DNA from: a virus
Direction: 5' to 3' (one strand)
IMG/VR virus record: IMGVR_UViG_3300048505_000131
Span: 1 to 24,618 of that record
Length of the DNA: 24,618 nucleotides
Shown: positions 5,280-12,750 of the stretch, piece by piece
How positions within the stretch are numbered: position 1 is the first letter of the stretch
Layout: every line of letters begins with the position of its first letter
The notes under the pieces: model-generated
Told to the model about the DNA's origin: nothing
Seen by the model: the letters and a program-made list of their open reading frames with translations, nothing else
The model's database searches: none
Program-made: the position numbers and the translations under genes

Positions 5280-6233
5280 TTAATTAAACTCATCATAATT
5301 GTTGTTAATCAGGTTCCCTTGGGATGCGCGGAGGATGCCAAAGTCTTGTGGGCTGTACCTATCTATCTGCCTTGTTCCAAACTCTGGAATAATATCCAAG
5401 GCCACCTCATCGCCGTAGTATTTTGAATATACGGGCCGACGGGAGTTTGCTAAGCCAGCATAACTGTTTTGGACAATTCTCATTGCCTCGCCGGCAATAT
5501 TTAGGACTTCCGCGCCGACTACGTCAGTGATTTCGCCTTTAGTTGCCTGGGTAAGTTTGTTTTTCAATCCCTCAACCTCGCCGAAGCTGCTAGCAAACGC
5601 CGCCCTCTCGCTATCCCTAACAACACTATCATCCAACGCTTTAATTACCTTAATCATCGCCGCATAGGCTGCGCCGCCTGAGCCGGTAGCGATTAGGTTT
5701 TTAACAGCGTCATAGTCTGCATAAGCCTGTTGAAGTTTTTCTGTCTGCTTCTGCCACTTAGCGGATTCACTAAACACAAAGTCACCAAGCTCGGCTTGCG
5801 TCTTTGGCTTAAAGGCACCCATAAATTTCGTGGCTTGCTCTGGCATGCCTTTCTCAAAATACCAATCGGCTGAAGCCATAGCCCACTGGTTATAGTCGCC
5901 GCCAAAATCAGAGAAAGACGGCGCGCCTTTGCGCGCTGCCGACAAACTCTTCTGCGCCTCGTTTGCGCGGCGCGCTTGCTCTAGCTTTAGGTTGTTCAGC
6001 TCAGCGGTCTGCTGGGCTTGTAAGCTTGCCTGATACCCGGCCTGCGCCTTGCCCAAAGCATTAGCAAATGCTTGACCAGTGCCTTGGTTTGTCGCCGCGC
6101 CAGCCAGCAGCGCTTGAGCTATGTTTAGGTACGACTGCGAAACTTGGCCACGCTGCTGCGGCGTCAGCTCCGCCTCTTTGTCAATTGGCATGCCCGCGAG
6201 GGCGCCGCCCAATCTTTCTGTAAAGCTAGCCAT
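5280..6233 (-). CDS. Internal virion / ejection protein
   Basis: This 317-aa mostly helical protein is rich in Ala and Gln. The N-terminal third (QALLAGAATNQGTGQAFANA followed by a Gln-rich helix to about residue 95) is typical of podophage internal proteins. The middle contains SADWYFEKGMPEQATKFMGAF, and the C-terminus is polar and Asn-rich. It starts in a TAATG shared with the preceding gene and is followed after 2 bases by the 691-aa protein, so the three ejection-type genes form one tightly coupled block. I do not recognise a named family; the role is inferred from neighbours and composition. Confidence 0.6.
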   Translation of the reverse strand: MASFTERLGGALAGMPIDKEAELTPQQRGQVSQSYLNIAQALLAGAATNQGTGQAFANALGKAQAGYQASLQAQQTAELNNLKLEQARRANEAQKSLSAARKGAPSFSDFGGDYNQWAMASADWYFEKGMPEQATKFMGAFKPKTQAELGDFVFSESAKWQKQTEKLQQAYADYDAVKNLIATGSGGAAYAAMIKVIKALDDSVVRDSERAAFASSFGEVEGLKNKLTQATKGEITDVVGAEVLNIAGEAMRIVQNSYAGLANSRRPVYSKYYGDEVALDIIPEFGTRQIDRYSPQDFGILRASQGNLINNNYDEFN

Positions 6234-7174
6234 TAAAAGCCTCCAAGTAAGCCGCCAGCGAGAACAGCGGTCATTGGGTTTGTTAAGCTTAGGGCTGACG
6301 CTATGCCTGCGCCGGCAGCCGCGCCGCCCAGCGCGCCGGCCGCGCCACCGCCGCCCGGCGTGCCCGTGCTGGTTGTGGTGCTTTGCATTGGCATTGTCCC
6401 CAGCACGCTGTTAAGCAGGTTGATGCCTTGGATGGGAAAGTTTTGCTCCTCATAGAAGTTTGCAACATTCTGGTCTAGGCCAGCTTGCGCGAAGCGCTGC
6501 CGAGCGTCGCCAACACCGGCGAGCGCATTGAGTTGGCTTGTCTGGTCAGCCAGCGCCATGCCCGCAAGTCGCGAATTTGCGTCCATGAAGTCCATTGAGC
6601 CGCGCTGATTCGCCAAGTCGGCGTTTGTGGCAAGGCCAATATCTCCGCGAAGCAGGTTCATGCCCTGACCATAGGCTTGGTTGTAAAGATTTGCAGCGGC
6701 GGCCTGCTTTCTGTCCAAGTTTTCAGATTGCAAGACGGCGTCCTGAACAAAGCGCCGGTCATTGCCGAATGCGCCCTGCTGCAACGCCCGGTCACGGTTG
6801 GCTTGCGATTGCTTCTTGTATTCTTTGTCCAAGCGATTAAACGTGGCGTCTATTACGTTCTCAGTGAACGGGTTCATATAATTCTGCACATCCCGATCGA
6901 GAACCGAGCGCGCTGCGACTGGCTGAAACTCCGAATTTAAGTTGTCATACAAAGCGCCTCGCGCGTTATTACCAAAGGCGTCAGAAAAATTTCTTTGCAC
7001 CTGCTGTTGCGCAAGTGCTTGGGTGTCGTCAAACGCCGCCAGCCTGTCTCCGCGATAACCCTGAAACTTCTTGTCTGCCTGTGTCTCGGCGCGGTCATAC
7101 ACGTCCTGATACATTGCCATCAATCGCGGGTCAATTGTCGTACTCGTCGATTGACTTGATTTTTTCTTGCTCAT
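6233..7174 (-). CDS. Internal virion / ejection-type protein
   Basis: This 313-aa protein has a helical body and a C-terminal tail of Gly/Ala-rich hydrophobic sequence (GGGGAAGALGGAAAGAGIAS, then LTNPMTAVLAGGLLGGF). That tail could be a membrane-active segment. The body contains NYMNPFTENVIDATFNRLDKEY and QQGAFGNDRRFV. This 'YMNP-T-VID… GAFG-R' pattern recurs in marine podophage structural proteins encoded just before ejection proteins. It begins at a TAATG overlapping the stop of the GNAT-like gene. It is probably one of the proteins expelled with the DNA, though a tail-needle or plug role cannot be excluded. Confidence 0.6.
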   Translation of the reverse strand: MSKKKSSQSTSTTIDPRLMAMYQDVYDRAETQADKKFQGYRGDRLAAFDDTQALAQQQVQRNFSDAFGNNARGALYDNLNSEFQPVAARSVLDRDVQNYMNPFTENVIDATFNRLDKEYKKQSQANRDRALQQGAFGNDRRFVQDAVLQSENLDRKQAAAANLYNQAYGQGMNLLRGDIGLATNADLANQRGSMDFMDANSRLAGMALADQTSQLNALAGVGDARQRFAQAGLDQNVANFYEEQNFPIQGINLLNSVLGTMPMQSTTTSTGTPGGGGAAGALGGAAAGAGIASALSLTNPMTAVLAGGLLGGF

Positions 7175-7563
7175 TACCTTAGTTCCTTCATGTATGAGCT
7201 TTCTACTTCAAAGCCCAAGTCTTTTAGGTGGCCTTCCCAGCCCTTACGCCCGATGCCGGTAATCGCTGAGCAGCCCAGCACCGTTGCAAAATTCTCAATG
7301 CGTGGCAGAAGCGAAAGGCAGTCGCCTATCTTTCCGGCCACCAAAAACACATTAATCGCGCGGGTGCGCGGATATGTGATTACCTCTGTCAGCGCCGCCG
7401 TGTCTCGGTGTGTCCAAAGCTGAAGCTCACCATTTAGCACCATGCTGCGGATGTCATCCAGCTCATAGCCAAAACTCTCGTCGAGTGCCGCCTGTATCTG
7501 CCCTGAGTAGGCGTCAAACTCTGCCCCCAATTCTGCATATGTGTCGCGTTGTGCTGAACTCAT
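7174..7563 (-). CDS. GNAT-fold-like virion-associated protein
   Basis: This 129-aa protein resembles the small GNAT-like proteins found beside podophage ejection genes, the best known being T7 gp13. Visible marks are a strand GELQLWTHRDTAALTEVITY followed by AINVFLVAGKIGDCLSLLP and the C-terminal GRKGWEGHLKDLGFEV, which parallels the last helix-strand of acetyltransferases. A canonical acetyl-CoA loop (Q/R-x-x-G-x-G/A) is not obvious, so it may be catalytically dead. The start at MSSAQRDTY is preceded by AGGGGA; the longer upstream reading overlaps the previous gene. It is coupled to the next gene by TAATG. Confidence 0.55.
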   Translation of the reverse strand: MSSAQRDTYAELGAEFDAYSGQIQAALDESFGYELDDIRSMVLNGELQLWTHRDTAALTEVITYPRTRAINVFLVAGKIGDCLSLLPRIENFATVLGCSAITGIGRKGWEGHLKDLGFEVESSYMKELR

Positions 7564-7577
7564 TATAGCAAATCCCC

Positions 7578-7802
7578 TTAGATACTGGTAGTGGTTAGGT
7601 TGCCAGACGTGTCGACGCCCAATTTCCACTGGCCGCCGTTTGCGTCTATTAGAATTATTTCTGTGCCAGTCTCGCCATTGGTGAAAAAGCGCTCGCCTCG
7701 GTGTAGTACACTGTCTGACAATTGCGCTATGGCGACGCCAAGCTGATTGACCTGGTCTCGCTCATAGGTTGGCGGCGCGGATGGTATGGCTGGCCTAGTC
7801 AT
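7578..7802 (-). CDS. Small tail-associated protein
   Basis: This 74-aa protein starts MTRPAIPSAPPTYERDQVNQL and ends in a strand-rich segment, NGETGTEIILIDANGGQWKLGVDTSGNLTTTSI. The opening, a short proline-rich leader followed by an amphipathic helix, is common in small genes beside gp10-like hub genes. The C-terminal 'W-L-V-D-T-S-G-N-L' echoes the end of the fibre protein at 12196-12741 (MELDTSGNLKVTGD), suggesting a shared fibre-like fold. It overlaps the hub gene by one base (TAATG). Function unknown. Confidence 0.55.
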   Translation of the reverse strand: MTRPAIPSAPPTYERDQVNQLGVAIAQLSDSVLHRGERFFTNGETGTEIILIDANGGQWKLGVDTSGNLTTTSI

Positions 7803-9319
7803 TATCTACGCCCCCGCAGCGCGCCCTCAAGGCGCACCTGCCCAAGCTTCCACGACCTGTCGGTGACGCCCTCAACTGTCATCTGCACTTGCCGCGCACT
7901 AAATCGGCAGTCGGTGTAGCCGTCGGCGTCAATGTTAAAAGTGCCAAGGTCATACTCAGTGCCGAGCGGCGTCTGCCGCCCCTTAAATGCAAACGACACG
8001 CAGCCGACTGAGCTACTTTCTTCGTCTGGTATGATGCGGTTAACATATGCCACCCGGTCGCCATTGCCGACCTCGATTGGGCCGGTCTTGCAAAATGGCT
8101 TGCGCGTGCCGACGCCAGATGACGCGCTCAGCGTGCCGCGCTCATGCTCATAGAGGAAGCCGTCCTTGTCACCCGCTAGCGGCACGTCAAACGCGCCCCG
8201 GTCAATCCACGCGCCGCGCTCAAGCTCACCCACGCTCCACACCTTCTCTTGGTAGTTATAGATGACATACTTACTGTTTCGGTCATCCTCAGTGGTTGGG
8301 AAGAACCACCAGATTTCTGAGTTTACGCTATTCGAGCCGCCACACACCAATTCATGCGCGTCGTCGTTAAGGTTGTCATAAATGAAGTCGTGAACCTCGC
8401 ACGGCAGCTGCCGGACAAAGCCGTCATAGACGACGGGCCCGTTTTCGCTAAGCCAAGCAATAAAGTTTCCAGTTGGCACGATGCAGCGCGGGCTGAGCGG
8501 GCCGCACGCGCTGCCGACTTTTTGCACGCCGTAGGCGAGGGGAGCGCCGACATAATACATGCGGTGGACATCCTCGTCGGTAAACAAAAGCATGTCGGTT
8601 TTGTATCGGACGCCAGCCATCAGGCTGCCCTGCGTCTGCAATATGATTGAGCCAGCTAGGTTAGTAGCAGACGGCGTCCACGTCGTGGGCGCCTCTTGGT
8701 CGCTAAACTGCACCTTGCGTGGGTCGCCGCCCGCGCCCAAGGCTAGGACGTGGCGCTCATTGGTTACTGCGACGGCGGTGTTTGCCAGTGGCGCGTTTGT
8801 CAGCACCGCGCCCGCAGCGTCTGGCGTAGAGCCGCTGTTGGGTTGCCAGCGGTAAATTTTGCCGTCGCCTGACGAGCAGAAAAGCAAGTCCTCACCAAAG
8901 CTGTCGAATGTAATGTTTATTGCCTTTTTCTTCAGCCCCGACACCGTCCGGGCGTCGCCGAAGCTCTCCTCGCCATATGGGCCAGCGCCAAAGCCATAGG
9001 CTACGTTTCCTGCACCACTCGCTCCGACAAAGCCGGCTGGCGTAGTGTCGTTGAAGTTTGACAGATAGAGCGTGTGGATTTTGTCGTCTGTGGCGACTGC
9101 AAGAATCGGGTCAAAGTCATTGTCTCGGTAGGCAAACATTTGCCGCACCGCGCCCCCCGTCAGAGCCGTGCCGCTTAGCAATTGCCACCCGCCAATTGGC
9201 TCAAGGTGTCCCTCTTGGAAGCGCACCAGGTCGCTGTCGACCCAGCGGCCCTTGGTTGAGTATTCTGTGCCATTAGCGACAACGCCGGCTGGGGGTGTAA
9301 TTGGCAGAAGCTGTCCCAT
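7802..9319 (-). CDS. Tail hub / packaged-DNA stabilisation protein (P22 gp10-like)
   Basis: This 505-aa beta-rich protein opens with GTEYSTKGRWVDSDLVRFQEGHLEPIGGW. That signature belongs to the large group of podophage proteins that plug and stabilise the connector, related to P22 gp10. The body shows repeated beta-propeller-like blades, for example DLLFCSSGDGKIYRW, HVLALGAGGDPRKVQFSDQ, DMLLFTDEDVHRMYY and GNFIAWLSENGPVVYDG. The ATG at 9319 is chosen because it overlaps the upstream stop in TGATG; the TTG one codon earlier is less likely. It would sit at the head-to-tail junction below the adaptor. Family-level recognition is good; exact equivalence to gp10 is inferred. Confidence 0.75.
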   Translation of the reverse strand: MGQLLPITPPAGVVANGTEYSTKGRWVDSDLVRFQEGHLEPIGGWQLLSGTALTGGAVRQMFAYRDNDFDPILAVATDDKIHTLYLSNFNDTTPAGFVGASGAGNVAYGFGAGPYGEESFGDARTVSGLKKKAINITFDSFGEDLLFCSSGDGKIYRWQPNSGSTPDAAGAVLTNAPLANTAVAVTNERHVLALGAGGDPRKVQFSDQEAPTTWTPSATNLAGSIILQTQGSLMAGVRYKTDMLLFTDEDVHRMYYVGAPLAYGVQKVGSACGPLSPRCIVPTGNFIAWLSENGPVVYDGFVRQLPCEVHDFIYDNLNDDAHELVCGGSNSVNSEIWWFFPTTEDDRNSKYVIYNYQEKVWSVGELERGAWIDRGAFDVPLAGDKDGFLYEHERGTLSASSGVGTRKPFCKTGPIEVGNGDRVAYVNRIIPDEESSSVGCVSFAFKGRQTPLGTEYDLGTFNIDADGYTDCRFSARQVQMTVEGVTDRSWKLGQVRLEGALRGRR

Positions 9320-9543
9320 CAATCGTCGTCCTTTCTCGCTAGGCGCTCCAACTTGCGAGCCACCTCTTCATTGTGTAGCCGGAAGAGGTCAGAAATCTTT
9401 GCCTCTGCCTGCTTAATTCGTTCGCCTAACCGATCGATAGCCGTAGCCATGTCACCCAAGTGACGGCTCACATACCAGACCAGCAAGATGACGCCAGTCA
9501 CCTGCGGCCAGTAAGTCACGATAAAGTTCTCGGCTGGCTGCAT
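9319..9543 (-). CDS. Small membrane-anchored coiled-coil protein
   Basis: This 74-aa protein has a single transmembrane helix near residues 8-25 (YWPQVTGVILLVWYVSRHL) followed by a charged coiled coil to the C-terminus (IDRLGERIKQAEAKISDLF, then EEVARKLERLARKDD). The topology resembles an i-spanin or a small holin-associated protein, but it lies among tail genes, far from the lysis cassette. An in-frame ATG at 9555 would overlap the upstream cupin-like gene by 11 bases; neither start has a strong Shine-Dalgarno. It is coupled to the hub gene by TGATG. Function unknown. Confidence 0.55.
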   Translation of the reverse strand: MQPAENFIVTYWPQVTGVILLVWYVSRHLGDMATAIDRLGERIKQAEAKISDLFRLHNEEVARKLERLARKDDD

Positions 9544-9544
9544 C

Positions 9545-10234
9545 TTAATTACCATCGCTGACGTCAATCAGCGCGAGACGAGACTTAGTCTGCACATATT
9601 TTTCTAAGTCTTTTTCGCTAAGACTGGAAAGCCCTGCCCTGGCGGCAGCGCGCTGTCGGCGGTTTATTCTTACTTTCCCAGCCTCATCATATACAAGCCA
9701 GTATGGCATATATTTGTCGCCAATAGCAGACTGATAGTCCTTGTATGTAAACTTTCTTTGCGACTTGTAACAATGCCCCAATGCGGTGCATTTATTACAC
9801 AAGCTGGCACACGCAGATGGCTCAAACCCCCAATTACGCTTTCGGAAACCGTGTGCAAATAAGCTGTAGGTTTTGGGAATAGCTTTCCCTATGAAGTGAG
9901 GCGTTTTAATTGAACGCGGCACAATGCTGCCAACACCGCGCCACTTTGGGGCATTGCCCGGCGTGTGTTCGTCATACCCACCAGACAGGACAATGCTGAC
10001 ATTAGACCACGGGTGCGTGTGATAGTTGCCACCGTCAATGCCGTGGTCTGATTGTGGGATATGATGCAGCCATATATTAGGTAAGCGACGCGGCTTGGCT
10101 TTACCTAAGTCGACGTCTAATTCGTCTGGCTCAACACCTAAAAGGTAATATCTGAGAAATATGACACCGCCAAACGCATCCACATACGCTTTGCATCTGC
10201 CTGTCTTCTCAAGCCAATTAAGCAGCCATTTCAT
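9545..10234 (-). CDS. Cupin-like protein with a C-terminal cysteine cluster
   Basis: This 229-aa protein is not a typical tail component. Residues 55-135 fit a small phage-encoded cupin family: NIWLHHIPQSD, then HTHPWSNVSIVLSGGYDE with H72, H74 and E89 as possible metal ligands, R-G-VGSIVPRS, TPHFI with H113, TYSLFAHGFRKRNWGF. Related proteins typically read 'LHDHPW … L-GGY-E-T'. Immediately after comes CASLCNKCTALGHC (142-155), a C-x3-C-x2-C-x5-C cluster that could bind zinc or an iron-sulfur centre. The C-terminus is basic. It starts in a TAATG with the preceding gene. An enzymatic (oxygenase or sugar-modifying) or metal-binding role is possible; the substrate is unknown. Confidence 0.6.
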   Translation of the reverse strand: MKWLLNWLEKTGRCKAYVDAFGGVIFLRYYLLGVEPDELDVDLGKAKPRRLPNIWLHHIPQSDHGIDGGNYHTHPWSNVSIVLSGGYDEHTPGNAPKWRGVGSIVPRSIKTPHFIGKAIPKTYSLFAHGFRKRNWGFEPSACASLCNKCTALGHCYKSQRKFTYKDYQSAIGDKYMPYWLVYDEAGKVRINRRQRAAARAGLSSLSEKDLEKYVQTKSRLALIDVSDGN

Positions 10235-10848
10235 TACTTACTGACCCGCACAAATAAACAGCGACTTTCGGGTGTAATGACGACACTATCGCTTGTCAGG
10301 TTAAAGACCTTGTGGGCTTCATAATCTGTGCCGCCCACGCTGACAGGCGATGAGCAATAAACATAGCAGTTCGTTCCAACCCTATCGACCGTTACGGCTG
10401 CGTCAGAATGGATGTATTGCGTCGACCAGTCTGTAGGGTCGGTCAAGCGGCTAATGCAAACGACATCACTGCCATCGCCACCTAGCTGACCTGTTGTTGA
10501 AAGTGGCACATACTCAAACGGGTGCGACACCCAATCGCTGTGGTTATAGTCACCATCTACAGTTGCAGTCACTTGTCTGTTGTCCAAATCTTTGGTCACA
10601 GTAATGTCGGGTCTTGCAATCATAGCTTCCCAATCGGACATGCTTGCGAGAACTGCCGGGTCGTCTGCCTCAGCCCAACCCCAAGTCACAGACATTTTGC
10701 CTGAGACGGGGAAAAGCGACCCGCCGCCAGACATTATGCCAGCGTGTTCTGGGTGCAACACTTTGGCTTCGTGATGCACAACATCTTGAGGTTGCATCCT
10801 GTTGAGCGAGTAGTTTGTCATCAGACGCGACACTGTTACCTCTAGCAT
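10234..10848 (-). CDS. Structural protein of the fibre region, function unknown
   Basis: This 204-aa protein appears beta-rich, with segments such as GKMSVTWGWAEADD, RQVTATVDGDYNHSDW, NCYVYCSSPVSVGGTDYEA and SVVITPESRCLFVRVSK. It begins with LEVTVSRLMTNYSLNRMQPQ. The start at 10848 is the first ATG after the preceding gene's stop region and overlaps that gene's end slightly in another frame. The start at MTNYSLNR, nine codons on, is an alternative. It lies between the adhesin pair and the cupin-like gene and is coupled to the latter by TAATG. I recognise no family. Confidence 0.5.
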   Translation of the reverse strand: MLEVTVSRLMTNYSLNRMQPQDVVHHEAKVLHPEHAGIMSGGGSLFPVSGKMSVTWGWAEADDPAVLASMSDWEAMIARPDITVTKDLDNRQVTATVDGDYNHSDWVSHPFEYVPLSTTGQLGGDGSDVVCISRLTDPTDWSTQYIHSDAAVTVDRVGTNCYVYCSSPVSVGGTDYEAHKVFNLTSDSVVITPESRCLFVRVSK

Positions 10849-10867
10849 CCCGTCAATATTTCTTGCG

Positions 10868-11233
10868 CTAGATAGTGTCGGCACTTTCTTGCTCCTCTGA
10901 CAAAGATGTCTCTCGGATGGTTGTTGCCGCGCTAGGCGGTGTAAGCTGCGCCTCATCATACTCAAATGACTGACCGACAAAGGCACGCAAGTCTTCTGCG
11001 CGGCTATCGTCGCCCTCATATGTCTCTGCAACGCGGATGTCCGAGCAAATGGTCGGTGCTAACTTTGCAATTGTATCCAAGATTTCCTGCGCGGCTACAT
11101 CTCCGTATGGCACTACATCAAACGCCAACGACTGATAATCCGCAGCTTCGTGGTTTGTCTCATCAGATGAGAAGCTAACGAGAAGCTGATTGCTTTGTTC
11201 GAGATAGCCCGAAACGTGTATTTTATATTTCAT
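10868..11233 (-). CDS. Conserved small protein next to the adhesin gene, function unknown
   Basis: This 121-aa protein begins KYKIHVSGYLEQSNQLLVSF and contains EYQSLAFDVVPYGD-like sequence (DYQSLAFDVVPYGD) followed by a helix QEILDTIAKLAPTICSDI. It has an acidic C-terminus. I recall similar genes beside fibre genes in marine phages, without a known role. A chaperone or attachment partner of the upstream glycine-rich adhesin is plausible from position only. The start at 11233 is supported by AGGTGA upstream; the 8-base gap to the adhesin stop suggests coupling. Confidence 0.55.
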   Translation of the reverse strand: MKYKIHVSGYLEQSNQLLVSFSSDETNHEAADYQSLAFDVVPYGDVAAQEILDTIAKLAPTICSDIRVAETYEGDDSRAEDLRAFVGQSFEYDEAQLTPPSAATTIRETSLSEEQESADTI

Positions 11234-11241
11234 GTCTTCAC

Positions 11242-12183
11242 CTATGATACGCCGCCGAGGCGCGTCCCTGTTGTTGACCAAGTAATAAATAAATTTCCGA
11301 CAGCATAATTACCGCGCGTTCCGCCAAAGCCGGGGTCGCCCTCAACAAAACTCGGCCCTACATTGGAAGCGCCGACAGAGCCGTTTGCTCCCAGCCCTCC
11401 ACCATTACCACCTGCCGTTGGGGTTGGAGTTCCTCCAGCACCACCCGCAGTAGCAGTGCCGCTAGAACCATTTTGCCCCGGAAAATTACCAGCCGTTGCG
11501 TTAATTGCAGTGCCGCCAGTGCCGCCAGAGCCGCCGTTTACGCCAGCACCACCACCGCCGCCGCCGCCGCCATACACGGCAATACCCTTACTACCTCCAA
11601 CGGCAGCAGCACCACCACCGCCGCCACCGCCACCGCCAGCAAACGTGCCGTTGTTATCTATAGTTGTAGCAAATTGCGCGCGAAAGGCATTCCCACCAGC
11701 CGTTCCGTCTGTTCCGTCAGTAACTACAAAACCCGTAGCATTACCATCCCCTCCGTCACCGCCATTGCCGCCCTGACCCTTAACTAAACCGTTGTTGATA
11801 ATGGTAATTGTGTCGCCACTTGCCCAGCCCGTGCCTGTATCTAGGGCAACCGCTGCCGTGCTAGTCGTGCCAACGGTGGCGCCGCTGTTAATTGTCAGCG
11901 TGACATCTGTCACGCCAGCCACATAGCTTGCGCCTTTGTTACTAAATATATTGTAGTTACTTTGGTTGGACGCAATCGTAAGGCTTAGGGCTGTGCGGTT
12001 GACCGCCCCATAAAAGTCGCCCATAGAAATTGCGCCGCTTGTTGGCACGTTGCCGTTTCCGGCGGCGTCCGGCACCTTACCGCCGCCCTTGTAAAACTCG
12101 GACAGGCTGTGGGGTGTGCTGTCGGAAAATTCGCCAACGATGTCGGTGGCAAATGATAGCGCGCCAGAGGATTTAACAGCCAT
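11242..12183 (-). CDS. Glycine-rich tail adhesin / receptor-binding protein candidate
   Basis: This 313-aa protein has a compact N-terminal part (SFATDIVGEFSDSTPHSLSE, then PTSGAISMGDFYGA) of the kind that docks marine phage fibres. A beta segment follows (LTINSGATVGTTSTAAVALD, DTITIINNGLVKG). From about residue 135 to 280 the sequence is mostly glycine, with runs of up to nine Gly and repeats of GGNGGDGGDGNA and GGGGGGAGVNGGSGGTGG. Such sequence matches the glycine-rich domain of phage tail-tip adhesins, where polyglycine-II helices pack into a receptor-binding sandwich, as in T-even gp38-type adhesins. The C-terminus closes with a beta segment, NLFITWSTTGTRLGG. A strong GGAGG precedes the start. 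Adhesin function is inferred from composition and location. Confidence 0.7.
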   Translation of the reverse strand: MAVKSSGALSFATDIVGEFSDSTPHSLSEFYKGGGKVPDAAGNGNVPTSGAISMGDFYGAVNRTALSLTIASNQSNYNIFSNKGASYVAGVTDVTLTINSGATVGTTSTAAVALDTGTGWASGDTITIINNGLVKGQGGNGGDGGDGNATGFVVTDGTDGTAGGNAFRAQFATTIDNNGTFAGGGGGGGGGAAAVGGSKGIAVYGGGGGGGGAGVNGGSGGTGGTAINATAGNFPGQNGSSGTATAGGAGGTPTPTAGGNGGGLGANGSVGASNVGPSFVEGDPGFGGTRGNYAVGNLFITWSTTGTRLGGVS

Positions 12184-12195
12184 GAGCCGCCTCCA

Positions 12196-12741
12196 CTAAA
12201 TAGAGCCAAATGCGGTTACGTCGCCGGTAACCTTTAGGTTACCAGACGTGTCGAGCTCCATCTTGGCGGTGCCGCCGTATTTAAAGATGAGCTTGTTGCT
12301 AGACACCTCAAACGACCAGTCGCCTGCCGTGTTGTCTAGGGCGATATTGCCCTTGACCAGCACGTCGGCCTCGAATGTCGCGTCCTTGTCGTCGGCAATG
12401 GTGAGCGCAGTCGCGTGAGCGTTTACGCTTGAGCCGGTAGAGCCAGCGCCGTCTGCGACTTGAACAATAACGGCGCCGCCTGTGCCCGTGCCTGTGCCGG
12501 CGCCGCCCTTCAAGGTAAGAGCCGTGCCGGACTGGTCAGTGCCCGATGCGTCGGCCGGCTCAATGGCGTCAGCCGCAACCTCGTCGCTTGCGTTCCGGGT
12601 GACCAGCGTGCCGCTGCCCGTTGTCGCAAACTTGCCGTCGATCGTGTCGAGGTTGTTGTTAATCTTGGTTCCCCAAGTGTCGTCCGACCCGCCGATTTCT
12701 GGCTTTGTCAGACTAAGATTGGTGGTTGTGGTATCTGCCAT
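12196..12741 (-). CDS. Tail fibre protein
   Basis: This 181-aa fibre protein opens with TTTTNLSLTKPEIGGSDDTW and GTKINNNLDTIDGKF. This motif is widespread at the N-terminus of phage tail fibres, where it attaches the fibre to the tail. The middle is Gly/Thr-rich beta sequence. The end, NKLIFKYGGTAKMELDTSGN and LKVTGDVTAFG, is the usual beta-helical stalk end found in many marine phage fibres. It lacks an intramolecular chaperone or a large receptor-binding head, so the downstream glycine-rich protein may supply the tip. AGGA overlaps the stop of the previous gene and precedes the ATG. Fibre assignment is firm. Confidence 0.8.
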   Translation of the reverse strand: MADTTTTNLSLTKPEIGGSDDTWGTKINNNLDTIDGKFATTGSGTLVTRNASDEVAADAIEPADASGTDQSGTALTLKGGAGTGTGTGGAVIVQVADGAGSTGSSVNAHATALTIADDKDATFEADVLVKGNIALDNTAGDWSFEVSSNKLIFKYGGTAKMELDTSGNLKVTGDVTAFGSI

Positions 12742-12750
12742 TTTCTAGTC

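Noticed and set aside
5278-5289. Perfect palindrome GTTTAATTAAAC between two ejection genes
   Set aside because: It is isolated, AT-only apart from its ends, inside a tightly packed operon, and not repeated at other control regions noticed.
9319-9567. Confident i-spanin call for the TM/coiled-coil protein
   Set aside because: Topology fits, but it is not beside the lysis cassette and no direct pairing with the lipoprotein can be seen.
11363-11776. Proline-rich rightward open frame opposite the adhesin
   Set aside because: Its Pro-rich sequence is simply the complement of glycine codons in the adhesin gene.
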